Of a stretch of DNA of 64,000 nt, positions 1 through 11,889 are shown in pieces. The translations under genes and the position numbers were made by a program. Below the pieces are notes generated by a model. The model was not told the origin of the DNA, searched no databases, and saw only the letters and a list, made by a program, of their open reading frames with translations. Positions within the stretch are counted from its first letter, which is position 1. The number at the start of each line of letters is the position of its first letter. Source of the stretch: Siniperca chuatsi (Eukaryota > Chordata > Actinopteri > Centrarchiformes > Sinipercidae); assembly GCF_020085105.1 (NCBI RefSeq), contig NC_058063.1, positions 6,606,501-6,670,500 of the forward strand, given 5' to 3'.

Positions 1-1031
1 TTATTTCAAATGTAGTGCAGTGTTAAGTTATTATATATTATAATATTGGTTTGTTATTACTAGTGCATTCATGCATTTTAATGTGGCATCTGGTCGAGAC
101 AGAGCTACTTTTAACTACTTGACATGCTGTTGGGTAGTTTCATTTAAAACAATGTATCGCCTTTTATAAACTGATGATATGCTTTGTATGTAAACTATTA
201 ATTTGTAAAGTAATGGAATGAAATGTAGTGGAGTAAAAGTATGAAGTGGCATAAAATGGAAATACTCAAGTAAAGTACAAATACCTCAGCACTGTACTTA
301 AGTACAGTACTTGAGTAAATGTACTTAGTCTAGTTACAATCCACCACTGAGATTGTTTGATGTTATTGGGGGTTTTTAAAGTCAATACTACCTGATTATA
401 AAAAATACAAGTTCCCAGATATCCAGGAAGCAATTTCCTCCAAAACATATCTGGCAAAACAAATTAGTAGCAAACACCAGTAATATGAGATTTGTTAGAG
501 TTCTATCTGATGTACAAATTTGAATATAAAGGAAACTCTGCATGAAGTGCCCCCTGCAATCTACCCAGCTCTACACATAACACCAGTTAGATCAAAGAGG
601 ATACAAAGCAGCAAACTTTGTATCCATCACCCATAATTCTGGGCTATAACCAAAACCAACATCTACAGGAAACCACTATCTCAAAAGATAGCTCAACACA
701 CCAGTGAGGTGCTTGCTAAGAACAAAGGTCCACGCCCCTCACTAAGGATTAAACGCTGCTGTCTCCTGACCGGAGTTATTCTTTAGCCCTGCTCATCAGC
801 CACATGCCAAACTCAGAGGAGAGAAAGATTCCACCAGAGCTTTCCCCTTTTTCTGGTACATGCATGACTCAGAGCCAGCCTGCTGTACTCTGCCTAGAAA
901 GTTGATGTAAATCATTCTTCAGAGTGAAGTATAATGATAAAGAAGATGACTTACTTGTGTAAGAGTTTTGTTATCCCAGGAAAACCAAGTACTGGGCACA
1001 GTTTTGTTAGTCTGTCTTCTCACTTTGACTC

Positions 1032-1088
<57 letters not shown>

Positions 1089-2051
1089 CTTTGCTTGACT
1101 GCAGTGTTTTGGTGTAAATATGAAACTGTCAGATAAGATGGGTAAACAAGACACCATGTTCCCATGACAATTAATTCTGCTGACCTGCCGCAGTTTATTC
1201 AGAGACCTCAGTGAGAGCTCAGTTGATGTCTAAAATTATTTTAATCGACCAGTCAGTGGCATTATGTTTGTTAACCTTCAGTGGTAAGGTCAATTCCACT
1301 TTATCAAGTTATTGCCCCCGTAGAAAAGAAGAGTATTTTAGTTTGAGAGTTACACCACTGGGCTCTCCTGATCTGTAACAGTTGAGTAAGAGGCACGAGA
1401 AATCACAAAATGTCATCACAAATCACTGAGAGTAATAATATGACTTACAAAGATGATGATTTTTTTTTTTTTTAAAGTGAGCTATAATGATGTTCATTAT
1501 AATTTCCCTTTTTAGGATTCTGAAAAGGCTTCAAATCAAATGAGAAGATTTACACGATCAATGGAATTTCACCATATGGCATTGCTGCATATGTAAGGGT
1601 TTCCAAAGATCACTATCACTGAAATAGTGCAACATAAGAAATTCCTTTACTTTGATATCTGATTTCTCATTGTCCTGATAGAAGTGAGTGAAACAGGAAA
1701 GGCCCAGTGGAGTAAATCCGACCCCTATGAAGCAAAACCCGTCTCCTCTTCCATAAGGGCTACAGCTGACACATGTGATCATACAGTGGATTAACAAAGG
1801 TGACATTCATGGTAGGTAAGAAGGTAGCACATCCACCCAAGAACGTAGAACCTGATCATTCACAGTAAAAACTGACAATGACAATATAATTTAATACATT
1901 TAATAATTTTATTAATTTACATAATAAAAGTATTAAGAAGAACTGACTTTGGCTACTTGACAACAAATACAAAAGGTATATGAAATCGTGATGAATGTTT
2001 CAACCAGTGTTGAAATTTATTTCACAACCATTTCCGTAAAGAAATCTTAGT
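1..2051. other. Intergenic stretch, no gene seen
   Basis: I see no exon with convincing splice sites or a protein family match. Its only clear structure is a TG microsatellite near 1.03-1.09 kb and a short T run near 1.46 kb. The open frames here are short and have no recognisable domains. Confidence 0.5.
1033..1086. repeat. (TG)n microsatellite
   Basis: About 27 uninterrupted TG units, typical of fish intergenic DNA and probably length-polymorphic. Confidence 0.95.
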
Positions 2052-2460
2052 TCAACAATTTGGGAAATGTTTGCTTTTTTGCCAAGAATGAGATGAGAAG
2101 ATTGATACCACTCTCATATGTGCGCGATAAATATGTAGCTGGAGCTAGGAACCGGTTAGCTTAGCTAGGCATGAAGACTAGAAGCGGCAGAACAGTTAGC
2201 TTAAGAAGTAGTCCGGCACATAGCCCCCATAAATCGGCTAATTGTTGTTTTTACACTTTGGTTATATTAAATACATGAGATATAACGTGTTAATTTGATT
2301 TTGTTACTTTTGGACAGAGACACTCTGCTGTCCTAACTGTTTCCAGTCTTTGTGCGAAGCTAGTTTACAGGCCGCTGGCTGTAGCTTCATATTCATTGCC
2401 GCCTACAGACATGAGAGTGGTATCAATCTTCTCATCTAACTATTCCCAAAATGTCAAACT
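2052..2460. mobile_element. Fold-back (MITE-like) element, perciform type
   Basis: The left end reads roughly TTTGGGAAAT, then a GAGATGAGAAGATTGATACC motif and a GGTTAGCTTAGC motif. The right end carries the reverse complements (GGTATCAATCTTCTCATCTA, then CCCAAAATGTCAAA). The arms are imperfect and about 150 bp long. Further copies lie near 7.7-8.3, 13.35-14.4 and 27.0-27.2 kb, so this is a dispersed family. It lies directly 3' of the cysteine-rich gene. I see no coding capacity. Confidence 0.75.
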
Positions 2461-2536
2461 ATCGCTGAGCTCAACTTACATTCAAATGTACACAAACAAA
2501 AAAGTAAAGCAAACTTTCTGTAATAGAAAATATGTC

Positions 2537-2542
2537 TTTATT
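2537..2542 (-). terminator. Polyadenylation signal AATAAA for the cysteine-rich gene
   Basis: The minus strand reads AATAAA about 250 nt past the stop codon at 2792-2794, with a GT-rich stretch (TTTTTTGTTTGTGTAC) a few tens of bases further on. Both hexamer and downstream GT-rich tract are what a cleavage site needs. It is inferred from position; no transcript was seen. Confidence 0.5.
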
Positions 2543-2791
2543 TACAATGTCAAAGACATCTATAGCATATTACAAGGTTGATGTGTTGCATAATGTGATG
2601 TAATTCCATGTCAAGCTGTGACTGGTGCGAACCTTAAGTGATTTGATATGCTGTTTCTTATGTGAAATGACATAGTGGGCTGTAGTGGTTAACAGCATGT
2701 GATAGTGCAGTGAAGTGGTTATTAGATCGTGTGTGATGTGACATGATGCTGTGTTCAAGGTCCTTCAACTCTCTCTCATTATTCCACTCAT

Positions 2792-3663
2792 TCATGCCAG
2801 GGTGATTGGAATACCAGGATGCCTCATCGTGCAGGCTACCTGAAACCCTGGAAACAAATGAAGAGAAAAAAAAATTAAAAAATGGCGACAAATGAAACAC
2901 CTTCACTGAATATTAACACAGAAAAGAGATAATCTCACACCCACATACAAATGTCAGTTCACTCACTGTGTTGGTTTGTTTTCCAGCAGAAGCAATTTAG
3001 CAAGTTCTGCTTCTCCACATTGTTTGCAGAAAGCAGTGGGGAGCGACAACTTATTTTTCCATTGGTCAAAACTGCAATGAGAACAGAGGTGGTCATTGAA
3101 ATTCACATCATGGAAACTCCGATCATAAGCACTTTTAATGACTTTTGTCTGCTTTACTTGACAACATACTGTAGTATTGTGTACAATGGCACAAAAGTCC
3201 CCAACAAATTCTTTCAGCCAATAGGAGACCCCAATACAGTATCATAACAGCCCTGGCTCTTTTACTACATTCATGCTGACTTTCACCATTGCTAATTTTT
3301 AACCAAAATGTATGAAAGACACTCACCTCTGCACTTGCACTTGTGTCTGTGCACTTTGGACACATGTGCAGCTGTTCACAGTGGAAAAAGAGAAATAGCA
3401 AGAAATAATTTATGTGGAACAACAATACATTACCCATCAACCGCTTATAACGTTTCCCGTCAAATACAAATTCACTTGACGTGTGTATATTTTACAAGCA
3501 GAGTCAATGATTTACTCTAATGTTGGCGAGTAAATGTTAATCACAATATGCATCTATGCAGAAACAATTAAAATACAAATTTGTCTTTGTGTTTACCTGT
3601 GCTGTGGTAGAAGCTGTCAACCAGAATGATGAACAGGAGACTAACACATATGATCCTGGACAT
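2792..3663 (-). CDS. Small secreted six-cysteine protein, unknown family (four exons)
   Basis: I do not recognise this gene, but its structure is coherent. Exons are 3597-3663, 3327-3371, 2967-3071 and 2792-2847. Every junction is GT-AG, and all three introns are phase 1. The joined frame encodes 90 residues ending in TGA. Residues 1-22 are a hydrophobic signal peptide (MSRIICVSLLFIILVDSF...). The mature part is basic at its start (HVSKVHRHKCKCR). It has six cysteines, at 34, 36, 46, 64, 66 and 78, giving CxC-x9-C-x17-CxC-x11-C, enough for three disulfides. The last residues have no membrane segment or lipid-anchor signal. A TATA box lies 71 nt upstream of the start, and AATAAA lies 250 nt past the stop. 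The length and spacing of some cysteines recall chemokines, but the extra cysteines and the missing C-terminal helix argue against that. A von Willebrand C-like or microseminoprotein-like fold is another weak possibility. The function is unknown; the protein is probably an extracellular ligand or defence peptide. Confidence 0.72.
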
Positions 3664-3733
3664 GATGGCAGTGTGTTCGCTCTGTTCACGACAAAGTCTT
3701 CAAATTGTTCTACAGGAGAAGAGAAACTGACAA

Positions 3734-3740
3734 TTTTATA
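3734..3740 (-). promoter_or_regulatory. TATA box of the cysteine-rich secreted gene
   Basis: The minus strand reads GGTATAAAATTG here, a near-perfect TATA box. It sits 71 nt upstream of the ATG at 3663. Initiation about 30 nt downstream would leave a short leader of about 40 nt. Its placement supports the gene call, and it suggests a focused, regulated promoter. Confidence 0.55.
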
Positions 3741-3759
3741 CCAACCGTGGGAGTCCACG

Positions 3760-5640
3760 TGGGTCTGCATAGTTTGATCTACAGGCAGATACGTCTTGGC
3801 AAGTTTAAGGGGGGATTTTTTTTTATCTCGCAACTGTGGATTCAGCCATAAAATGCGATGAACATGGAGATAACGCATTCCCCCACAAACAAACAGGCAT
3901 AAAGATGAAGAACAACAAAAAAATAAATGGGTTGAACTTTTACCTAAATTATATCCAGTAGATTCTGATTTTTACTCGATAGTATGTGATATGTTACAGA
4001 CAGAATGGCTCCATGGAATTGTTAGTTGGCATTCAACCTCAGAAAACACAATAGCTGTGGCAGATCCTTGGCTCCAATCCATAGAAGACTGGAATTGTCG
4101 ATGTCCAGACTTGGATTGTTTGTTGTTGTTTTTTTCAGTAGGTTTGGTAAAGTTTGCATTCATACTACTACCACTTGGAGTGGCAGAAGCTGGATGGTTT
4201 ATCCATCTATTATCAATTACGTTGTCCATTTGGACTTCTTTGCTCACTTGCTAACAAATTTTCATGCACTCAACCACAACACGAGATGTTAAAGTGTTAC
4301 AACTGAGTCTCGTTTTTGGGAAACTGAGCCTGTCCTGTGCAGTCAGTCTATTGTAGGTGGAAGGTTAAAATCAGCCTCACACCAATTTGTAATGCTATTT
4401 GGCTGTTTTTTGTTTATTTTATGGCTATGTATTTTTTTTTTCAAATTAGCTAAACTACTCTGGTGGTACAAGCACACCTGATTGTTTAATATAATGACTG
4501 AATAGAAAAAATAACAGGCCTACATGTTACAAACAGTAATGCATATGTACTGATCATTTATTGATTTTAATCATTGAAATAATGTATTTTTTATGTTGTT
4601 ATATCCTAATAATGAACCCCTTAACGTGTACTTTTCCCTGACTTCCTCCTTAAGTACCTTTTAAAGTTAGAAAAAAAACCCCCCACCTTATTCCACACTG
4701 GTGGACAGTATCATTAACTTTTTCTTCACTGAAGCTATGCGATGTCTTTTGTTTCTCATGTTGATACTACTCGTCATTAAAGCTGTGATGGTCACACTGA
4801 GTGAAATATTCAAACCCAAGGCTTCATATTTGTATTGCTGCGGCATTTCACCAAATGGAAATATTCTACATGTCTTCTGCATCATTTTATGCACATTTCC
4901 CCCATTTTCCCGTGAAATCTTTGGTATCTTTGAAAGCTTTGGCATATCCCCTACAGTTTAAAATGACGTTATGTGGGTTTGAACAATGTTTGCCTGCACA
5001 GTAAAAGTTTGTAACGACTGACAGGTCCGTTGGGTTTAAGAGGTTAAGGTGTAGGACTTGCAATCCCTTTGCCTAAATAAGACAGTTGACATATTTTTGA
5101 CACATTTGACAGTTTTTGCATCGTAATTGCAGGCAACATAAGAAATCAGTTCTTCATACATCGGGATTGTCCTCTGTGGGTTGGGATAAGTCTCAATAAA
5201 TGAGGTTATGGTTAGGTGTTGCAGAGATAACTGGTTGGGATTAGGGTAAGGTATGCAGAAACTCAAATCAATGAGGAAACAGACAACGCTGTCACTGGTT
5301 AAAGATCAGTGAGTCTGTTTAACAAGCAGCAGTTCTTGACAATGAACAAACTGAGCAAATAATCTTGTCAGTGAATCACTGAGCACTGAACTACTTAAAC
5401 ATGTTTGAAATGTTTGGTCATAAATGATGTTAGATACATGAACGGATTTGTCTTTATTATAGTGTATATTTTTCTTTCCCTCAGTAACAAATGTATTTTT
5501 CTTTCTGTATGGAGCTGACTTGAACTGCTGCCTCTGACATAAAGCATTGCATGCGTTGAGTATGGGGATTACTGAGCAGTGTCTGTCATTGGCTGGCGCC
5601 TGAGTCACTCTCTCATTACTGAAGGTGCGTAATTACGCAC
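3760..5640. other. Intergenic stretch between divergent genes, nothing supported
   Basis: This lies between the promoters of the cysteine-rich gene (minus) and the CAMK2N-like gene (plus). A plus-strand frame from 4737 starts with a hydrophobic, signal-like segment (MRCLLFLMLILLVIKA). It has no good splice donor and no domain, so I do not call it. Confidence 0.45.
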
Positions 5641-6422
5641 TGCGCCCTCGAAACTTTGGCACACCTCCACTGTAAAATCCGAAGTGTCAGCACTGTCCTT
5701 TATATCAACCGCACGGTGACGTTAACATGCCGCCATGAGTCAAGACACAATACGAGGAAATCCCCAAGGCCGAGAAAACGACGAGAGGCCCCTTTAAATC
5801 GACGCTTCCTCCGTGTTGTGCCAAGAGAGAGAGAGAGGGAGAGAGAGAGCTCTGATAAACAACAACACTGTTCTCAGAAGCCGCTTTTACCGGATCCAGC
5901 TCTGTACTGTGGCATCGGTGAAGAACAGGTGAGTTCATATTTATGATATTTAACTGTATTTCTAAAGGGTTATAGGGGAAGCGATCAGTTAATGTTGATT
6001 TTAGAAGCGGGCGGGGGGGAAAAAACAGTTTATTATAGTGAGTAGACCAAACGGAAGACGCGTTATTGTACTGTTCAGCTATTGTAATGGCCAGGAAGGC
6101 ATTTGCTACACCTGTTAGTTGTAATAGAGCGGAAAACACAAGAGTCCATCGCTTGTCTCAGTATAAACAGCGGAGAAGACTCTGTGCGCACTTGCCAAAA
6201 ACTGGCCGCTCTCTGACGCATGAGAGCTATTTTTGACAAACGTATTCACTTTCTTTCACAGGCAACGAGGACTTTCTGTCTGTTCTGTCCAACATTTTGT
6301 CGTCTGTCGTTCATACATTCATTGTTGAATGCCATTGCGGAAGTGAGAAGCTTTTCGACACGACACAAAGCTTGGGCTGTAGGGACATCTAGCGGCCAAT
6401 CAGGAGAAGGCGCCTACTAGAG
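5640..6422 (+). promoter_or_regulatory. Probable promoter and 5' leader of the CAMK2N-like gene
   Basis: The stretch holds a GA-rich tract (about 5825-5850). It also has a textbook splice donor (AACAG|GTGAGT, exon end 5928) and a strong acceptor (TTTCTTTCACAG, exon start 6262). A 333-nt intron in the leader, upstream of the ATG at 6423, is therefore plausible. An in-frame TAG at 6390-6392 closes the frame upstream of that ATG. No clear TATA box was identified. Promoter location is inference. Confidence 0.4.
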
Positions 6423-8547
6423 ATGTACGGAGCTTCAGGTATCCCAGAGCTCATCCCGCCCAGCGGGCCCCCCCGGCAGCCGGGTCCGGCAGGCCAGTTC
6501 AACCCGGGACACCCCCAGGTCAACGGCGACGGCGGTGGGGCCAACCCTCAGAGACTGGGACAGAGGGCACCCAAGCTGGGCCAGATTGGTCGGTCCAAGA
6601 AAGGTGCGTGGACTGATACTTTTTAAAGCAGTCTGTTTGTTTGTTTGTTTGGGGCCCCACAAGACGCAGTGTCACTATTCTCTCACACACAGCTCACACA
6701 CTTCCTGACACAGTGACAACCAGCTACACCCATATGAACATGCCCGATAAAACATGACACACAACATTAGGTGAGAAAACCGACACAGACAGGCTGTGAA
6801 ACAATAAGTAGTACTAGGCCTATACAAATCAGTATTATCATAATGACTAAGATTAAAAGGCAAAAAACTCACTTTGAAGTCTCTTTTCATTAATATTCTA
6901 AAACTAGACACACAGTAATCTGTCGAGGGAGTTCAATCCATTCCTACATTGCTCGATATGTGACCTTGAGCCGCGTGTCTAGCACAATAGTTCTGCGTAT
7001 CAATACTTAGAGTTCAGTTTTTGTACAAAATGTATGACGTCTTTGTTAATATGATAAAAACTATTAATGGATACATTGATCTGCTTTTAATATTAAGTGG
7101 TTCCCAAACTGAGCTCATCAGAGCAAAAGGGGGGATAGAATTTGTAGAGGTTGTTTGGTTTTGTTTTGGAAATTACTCATATGGAGAAAGTGGGAATTAA
7201 AATAGCTTCTTTATAATGCATGTTCATGTAGGGGCCCTTAAGGCATATTTTTTTTAATGGGGTTGGGGGTCTGTGAACCCCTGTCCTGCCAGGAAACATT
7301 TTATACTAAAAAAACACAATAATTAGAACAAACCATGAACACCCAGATCACATAAGAATTACAGAATGCACGTAAGGTTTGTAGGGCTGCAGTGACGATC
7401 TGATTGTTCGGAGAGTAATTATACCACTTCTATAATTTAACAATAACACAGTTTGTATTACCTGCATGCTTTGCCTATCCTCAGAGAGCACGACGACACA
7501 ATTTGGTGAAATATTTGGTGAATATTATATTTTTCAAAACGTAGCTGATAGTTGCAGCCCTAAATGTTAACAAGGCGCTGCTCAATTACATTTAGTGTCA
7601 TATAAACTTAATCTGTAAATACTGCAGCCTCTGAAACAGGGATGATGATCACAAATTGCAAAATATTTATAGTTAAACATTTTGGAAAATATGCTTATTT
7701 GGATTCTTGGCGAGAGTTAGAAAAGAAGATTGATACCACTGGCACATCTGTTTAATATTTAAAGGGACAGTTCATCCCAAAATCAAAAATACATATTTCT
7801 CCTCTTACCTGAAGTGCTATTTATCCATCTAGATTCTTTTGGTGTGAGTTGCTGAGTTTTGGAGATAATGGCCGTAGAGATGTCTGCCTTCTCTCTAATA
7901 TAATGGAACTCGATGGCACTCGGCTTGGACGTAAACATTAACGGCGTCCTCCTCAGCTGAGCTGTAACGTTAGCTAGCTCAGTGGCGCCAGGTGAGCTAG
8001 CAGTATCAAACTATTAGTTAGAATATTATTGTTGCTATTTGTTATTGTCGCGTGCTTGCTTCTGCACGGTGATCCGGTCGGTGGGTGTAGTTTGACTCTA
8101 CGGCCGATATTTCCTAAACTTGGCAACTCACACCAAAACAATCTAGATGGATAAATAGCACTACAGGTCAGAGGAAAAATATGTATTTTTGATTTGGGGG
8201 TGAACTGGCCTTTTTAATATTAAAATAAAGCTAGTAGCCGGTTAGCTTAGCTTTACATAAAGACTGGAAACAAGGGGAAACAGCTAGCCTGGCTAAGCGA
8301 ATGAGCAACTTTTATAAAACTTTTTCATTAAAAAAAACAACCATCCAATTAATCTCTCTAAATGGACAAAATAGATATAAACAGCCCTATTTTAGCTGCA
8401 TTATCTGGTATTAGCATTCTTCACCTAGAGGCACACATTCCTGACTTTTTTGTCCTTTCCTCCTCAGTGGACTTGGAAGATGAAGACTTGGATGACATCA
8501 TGAACAACAACGGGCAGTGTCCTGTATCCCTGTCGCCCATCTCCTAA
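6423..8547 (+). CDS. CaMKII inhibitor (CAMK2N)-like protein, divergent, two exons
   Basis: CAMK2N proteins are small cytosolic inhibitors that bind the active CaMKII catalytic domain. Coding exons are 6423-6603 and 8468-8547, joined in phase 1 (G|TG) at a GTGCGT donor and a TTTCCTCCTCAG acceptor, giving 86 residues. Residues 49-60 (APKLGQIGRSKK) match the family's inhibitory core, followed by an acidic VDLEDEDLDDIM where known members have VVIEDDRIDDVL. The ends differ from known CAMK2N1/2. The N-terminal half is rich in proline and glycine (MYGASGIPELIPPSG...), and the C-terminus is NNNGQCPVSLSPIS rather than a PPGV ending. The ATG at 6423 is the first after an in-frame TAG at 6390 and has G at -3. 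The 3' UTR may end near AATAAA signals at 9572 or 10101. It is likely a separate fish paralogue; the exact orthology is unresolved. Confidence 0.85.
7676..8310. mobile_element. Second copy of the fold-back family, interrupted by another element
   Basis: The left part (TTTTGGAAAATATGC..., GAGTTAGAAAAGAAGATTGATACCA) and the right part (AGCTAGTAGCCGGTTAGCTT...) belong to the same family as the 2.05-2.46 kb copy. They are split by the nested element at 7760-8212. The copy sits inside the single coding-region intron of the CAMK2N-like gene. Confidence 0.65.
7760..8212. mobile_element. Nested terminal-inverted-repeat element with target duplication
   Basis: The ends are long inverted repeats. The left begins AAAGGGACAGTTCATCCC and runs to ATCCATCTAGATTCTTTTGG; the right carries the reverse complements and ends GGGTGAACTGGCC. 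TTTAATATT is present on both sides (7751-7759 and 8213-8221), consistent with an 8-9 bp target-site duplication of hAT type. There is no transposase frame, so it is non-autonomous. Confidence 0.7.
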
Positions 8548-10100
8548 ACTTCACCAAGAAGTGCCAAAAAAATCCCCCGGGACGCCAAAACTCCCCGTCA
8601 GTGATCTTGGCCTTGAGCCTGTCAAGTGTCCTACTGAAGCCTCTGATGGCTCAACAAGGCACAAAAAACAGCTCATTTAGCGCCAGCTGAAGTCTAGGCA
8701 CTGATTGTACATAGTGTTTATTTAACTTACCTTTGGTCAGACTGTGAATGAATTGCATTGCATCGCCCTCTACTCTATACCTCGGTAGACAGTAGACTAT
8801 CAGGACTTGAGAAAGATTCGGAGAAAGTGTCTATATTTTTCAAAGCTTCTTAACAAGGGCTATGTTTCTAAAGTTGCACTGAGCAAATCGTTAGATGAAA
8901 AGCAGCTTCTCACCTGCCTTTTTTTCTGTTTTGAGGGTTTCTCATTGTTGGTTGTGTGAGGGAACACAGGCCTGTTAATGTGTATCACACAGGTCAAATG
9001 TTAAGCTTTGGTTGTGCAATGACTATCATTCTCTACTCTCACACTGATGCAAGTGGTGTACTAATATTAAGTGGATGAAAGCTCGCTATTTACTGAAAAA
9101 AAACAAAAAACAACTACTGCTAATTATTGTTTAAAAAATGAGAAGAAACACTTTGTTGTGTTATGGCTTCTACATGTTTTTTACTTTTTTCTGAATGGAA
9201 ATTTGCTTCAGTCATCTAAAACTGAGTTTTATTATGTTTCCAAATGGTGCACTTTGTGGGAATGCCTGTTATGTGAAGTGACATGTTGCAGAATTCTATG
9301 CATGGAGTCTGTTAAAGCATCAAAACATGTAACTGGTATCCTGTTATTAAGGGCTATGTAGTAGTATTTCAAACCACACCACCATTATGCTCTTTAGATC
9401 ATGCAGAGTCAACATTTTCCTAAGCTCATTGTTGGCTTTAGCTGCAGCCTCAGCAGTAAAATATCGTGAACAACAACATATTTATGGAGGTTTTGTTTGT
9501 TTTCAAAGGCAGGGTGTTGCAGTTGGCCAGACAACTGTGATAAAAATACATGTACAGTTCTAAATGTATTGAATAAATTGCCAAATGATACTTGATGCTT
9601 TAATCAGATTGATAAGTAAAATGGATTCTGATTGGCACACAGACATACATAATGAACAACACTAACTTTGTATTAATATTTAGTTATACAGCAGTAATCT
9701 GCTTGTTAAGCTACACCCAGATGGAGTCAGTGTCGTTCAGGTTCAGGTGAACTATTTAAAGATAATGTCAACCTTTACAATTGCAGTATGAGATTATGAA
9801 AACAAGCAGCCTATGATTAGCTCTCACTGCTGAGACAATCTTAACACTGATGGGTTTTTTGGGTCATTTGGGTTTTTTAAAGATTGCAGTGGACCTTGAA
9901 ATGACATATTATTGTCTGTAAAGACTCATGCTGATGTCATGTTACTTAGTCGGCTGTGAAATTGTTACTAGTTCACTTTTACTTTTTTGCGTCATGGAAG
10001 CACTGCATTTCACAGCTCGTTCTCTGGCTCGAAGATTGTTGTTTGGGTTGTGGTTATCATTTGCATGGAAATGGTAGACTTTTCATAATGCATCTCGGGA

Positions 10101-10106
10101 AATAAA
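10101..10106 (+). terminator. Candidate polyadenylation signal of the CAMK2N-like gene
   Basis: AATAAA lies 1.55 kb past the stop codon, followed by T/GT-rich DNA (GAATCTTTGTGGAATCTTTG). A second AATAAA at 9572-9577 is an alternative. Which is used cannot be told from sequence; CAMK2N family genes often have long 3' UTRs. Confidence 0.35.
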
Positions 10107-10109
10107 AGA

Positions 10110-11889
10110 TGAATCTTTGTGGAATCTTTGTATTTTATGTTCCCTGGGTGTATTTTAACTGCGCTGATTTACGTATTCTTCGGATGCACTTGTGCACAAT
10201 GTCTCCAAATTGTGTTCTACAACTTCAAATGCACTCATAACTTTTAATGCGTCCTGTTTTTTCACACACTTCTTTTTACTTTAACACAACTTTCACATAG
10301 AAAGCATGGTTTGCGGAGCATTTCACACAAGTGCAGACACTGAGTGCAGATTTCAAATGACATTATTTGTCTGTCAGTATGCTCAATCTTATTCCCAACA
10401 AAAACAAATGTGTCTGTTGTGTTGACTCATTCATTGTGTGAACATAAACATAAACATGAAACTTTTGACTCCTTAACCAGTATAGAGTCACATGTAAAGG
10501 GACACACCAGGTTGGTTACCTGCTCCACAAAAAAGTTTAATTTTTTCACTTCTTAAAATAATATCTACTCCACTAAGTAATTTGATAGTACTTTATATTA
10601 TATATAAATATAGTAATGCTAGAAACTTTCCTCCTTCAGCAGATGAACGTGAAAATGATTTTATGCTCAAAAGGTTGTTTTTCTATTTGCTGTCTTGAGT
10701 GAGGACTTTACAGTTTTGTCTTTTTAGATTCAAGTACGTGATTTTGTTGATTGTATGAAGAATTTTGAAAACACAGTATCACATGGAGCATTTGGTTTTG
10801 GTGTTTGTGTCACCTACTCTCCAAACTGGTCTCTTTGTTTCTGACAATGGAGAAAAACGACTGTATAATCAGCTACTATGACCACCACACAATTAACAAT
10901 GTTGCAATATCTTTATTATTTAAGTACTGTTGGACATGTTCAAATTGTTCTTTCATTCATTTTTCAGTACACCATTATCTGATAGATGAGCCAAGTGTAT
11001 AAAACTACGACATTTAAAAAAAACTGCCCACACAGTTCAGAGCATAAAACCTCTTAATAAAAATATGACTTTATAATCTCTGAATGCTAGAAGTGGGCCA
11101 CAGTGAACTACTAATTATATAAATCTACACAGGAGCAAACACTTCATCCTACGTCTGACAAAATAAATAGAGGCAGTTCAATCTCATAGTGACTGATATG
11201 GAAGCAATTAAGGCAATAATGGCACAGTGACTACATAACAAAATATTTCATATCTGAGCAGGGTTTGTAACAGACTGGTATGAAGAGCTGCAGGGCCTGT
11301 AGTGAGTGTTGTAGTAAGGCCTGTGTGATACGGTCACCCTACACAGTGAGCACTGTGTGTGAAGTCACACCCTGTGCATCGTAACGTCTATTTTAGAAAC
11401 CACCAACAGTTCATATAAAACACTGTATTGTCACGCTGTGTCCCTGCTGTAGCCACCAAACTGGAATGGATTGCTTACAATTACATGGCAAATGCTAATA
11501 GATGCTGGTTCTAACATGGAGGTGCAAGCGTTGGCTGTAATCCACCATTTAGGCTACAATTCAAGAGGTTACACCCCGGGGGCTTCTGTATTAAGTCAGG
11601 GGATCCAATTATATTGTATTTGTGAAGATCACTTGTAAACAATTGTGGAATGTGTGGACGGGGTGAGAGACATCATTCATGAAACAATTGAGAGTGCTGC
11701 ATGATAATCAAGGGGTTATCAAAGGCCTGCCTGAACAGAAAGAAAAGAAAGTCCCATTTCAGTAATTCTTTGCCTCTATGATTCACAACTTCCCAAACAC
11801 CTTCAGTTTTACTCCTCGCTGATGCTGCAACAAATGGGGGAAACTTCTTCGTCAGCTTCTGTTGGAGTCCCGAGCTGTAGGGGGCGCTC
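10110..11889. other. Intergenic stretch and claudin 3' flank
   Basis: No exon was recognised between the CAMK2N-like 3' end and the claudin stop codon at 11890. The claudin 3' UTR lies in the upper part. The nearest clear minus-strand AATAAA is at about 10914-10919 (plus TTTATT), which would give a 3' UTR of about 970 nt. That reading is uncertain. Confidence 0.4.

Noticed and set aside
4737-4961. Signal-peptide-like frame MRCLLFLMLILLVIKA
   Set aside because: No usable donor follows, and the continuation has no recognisable domain or cysteine pattern.
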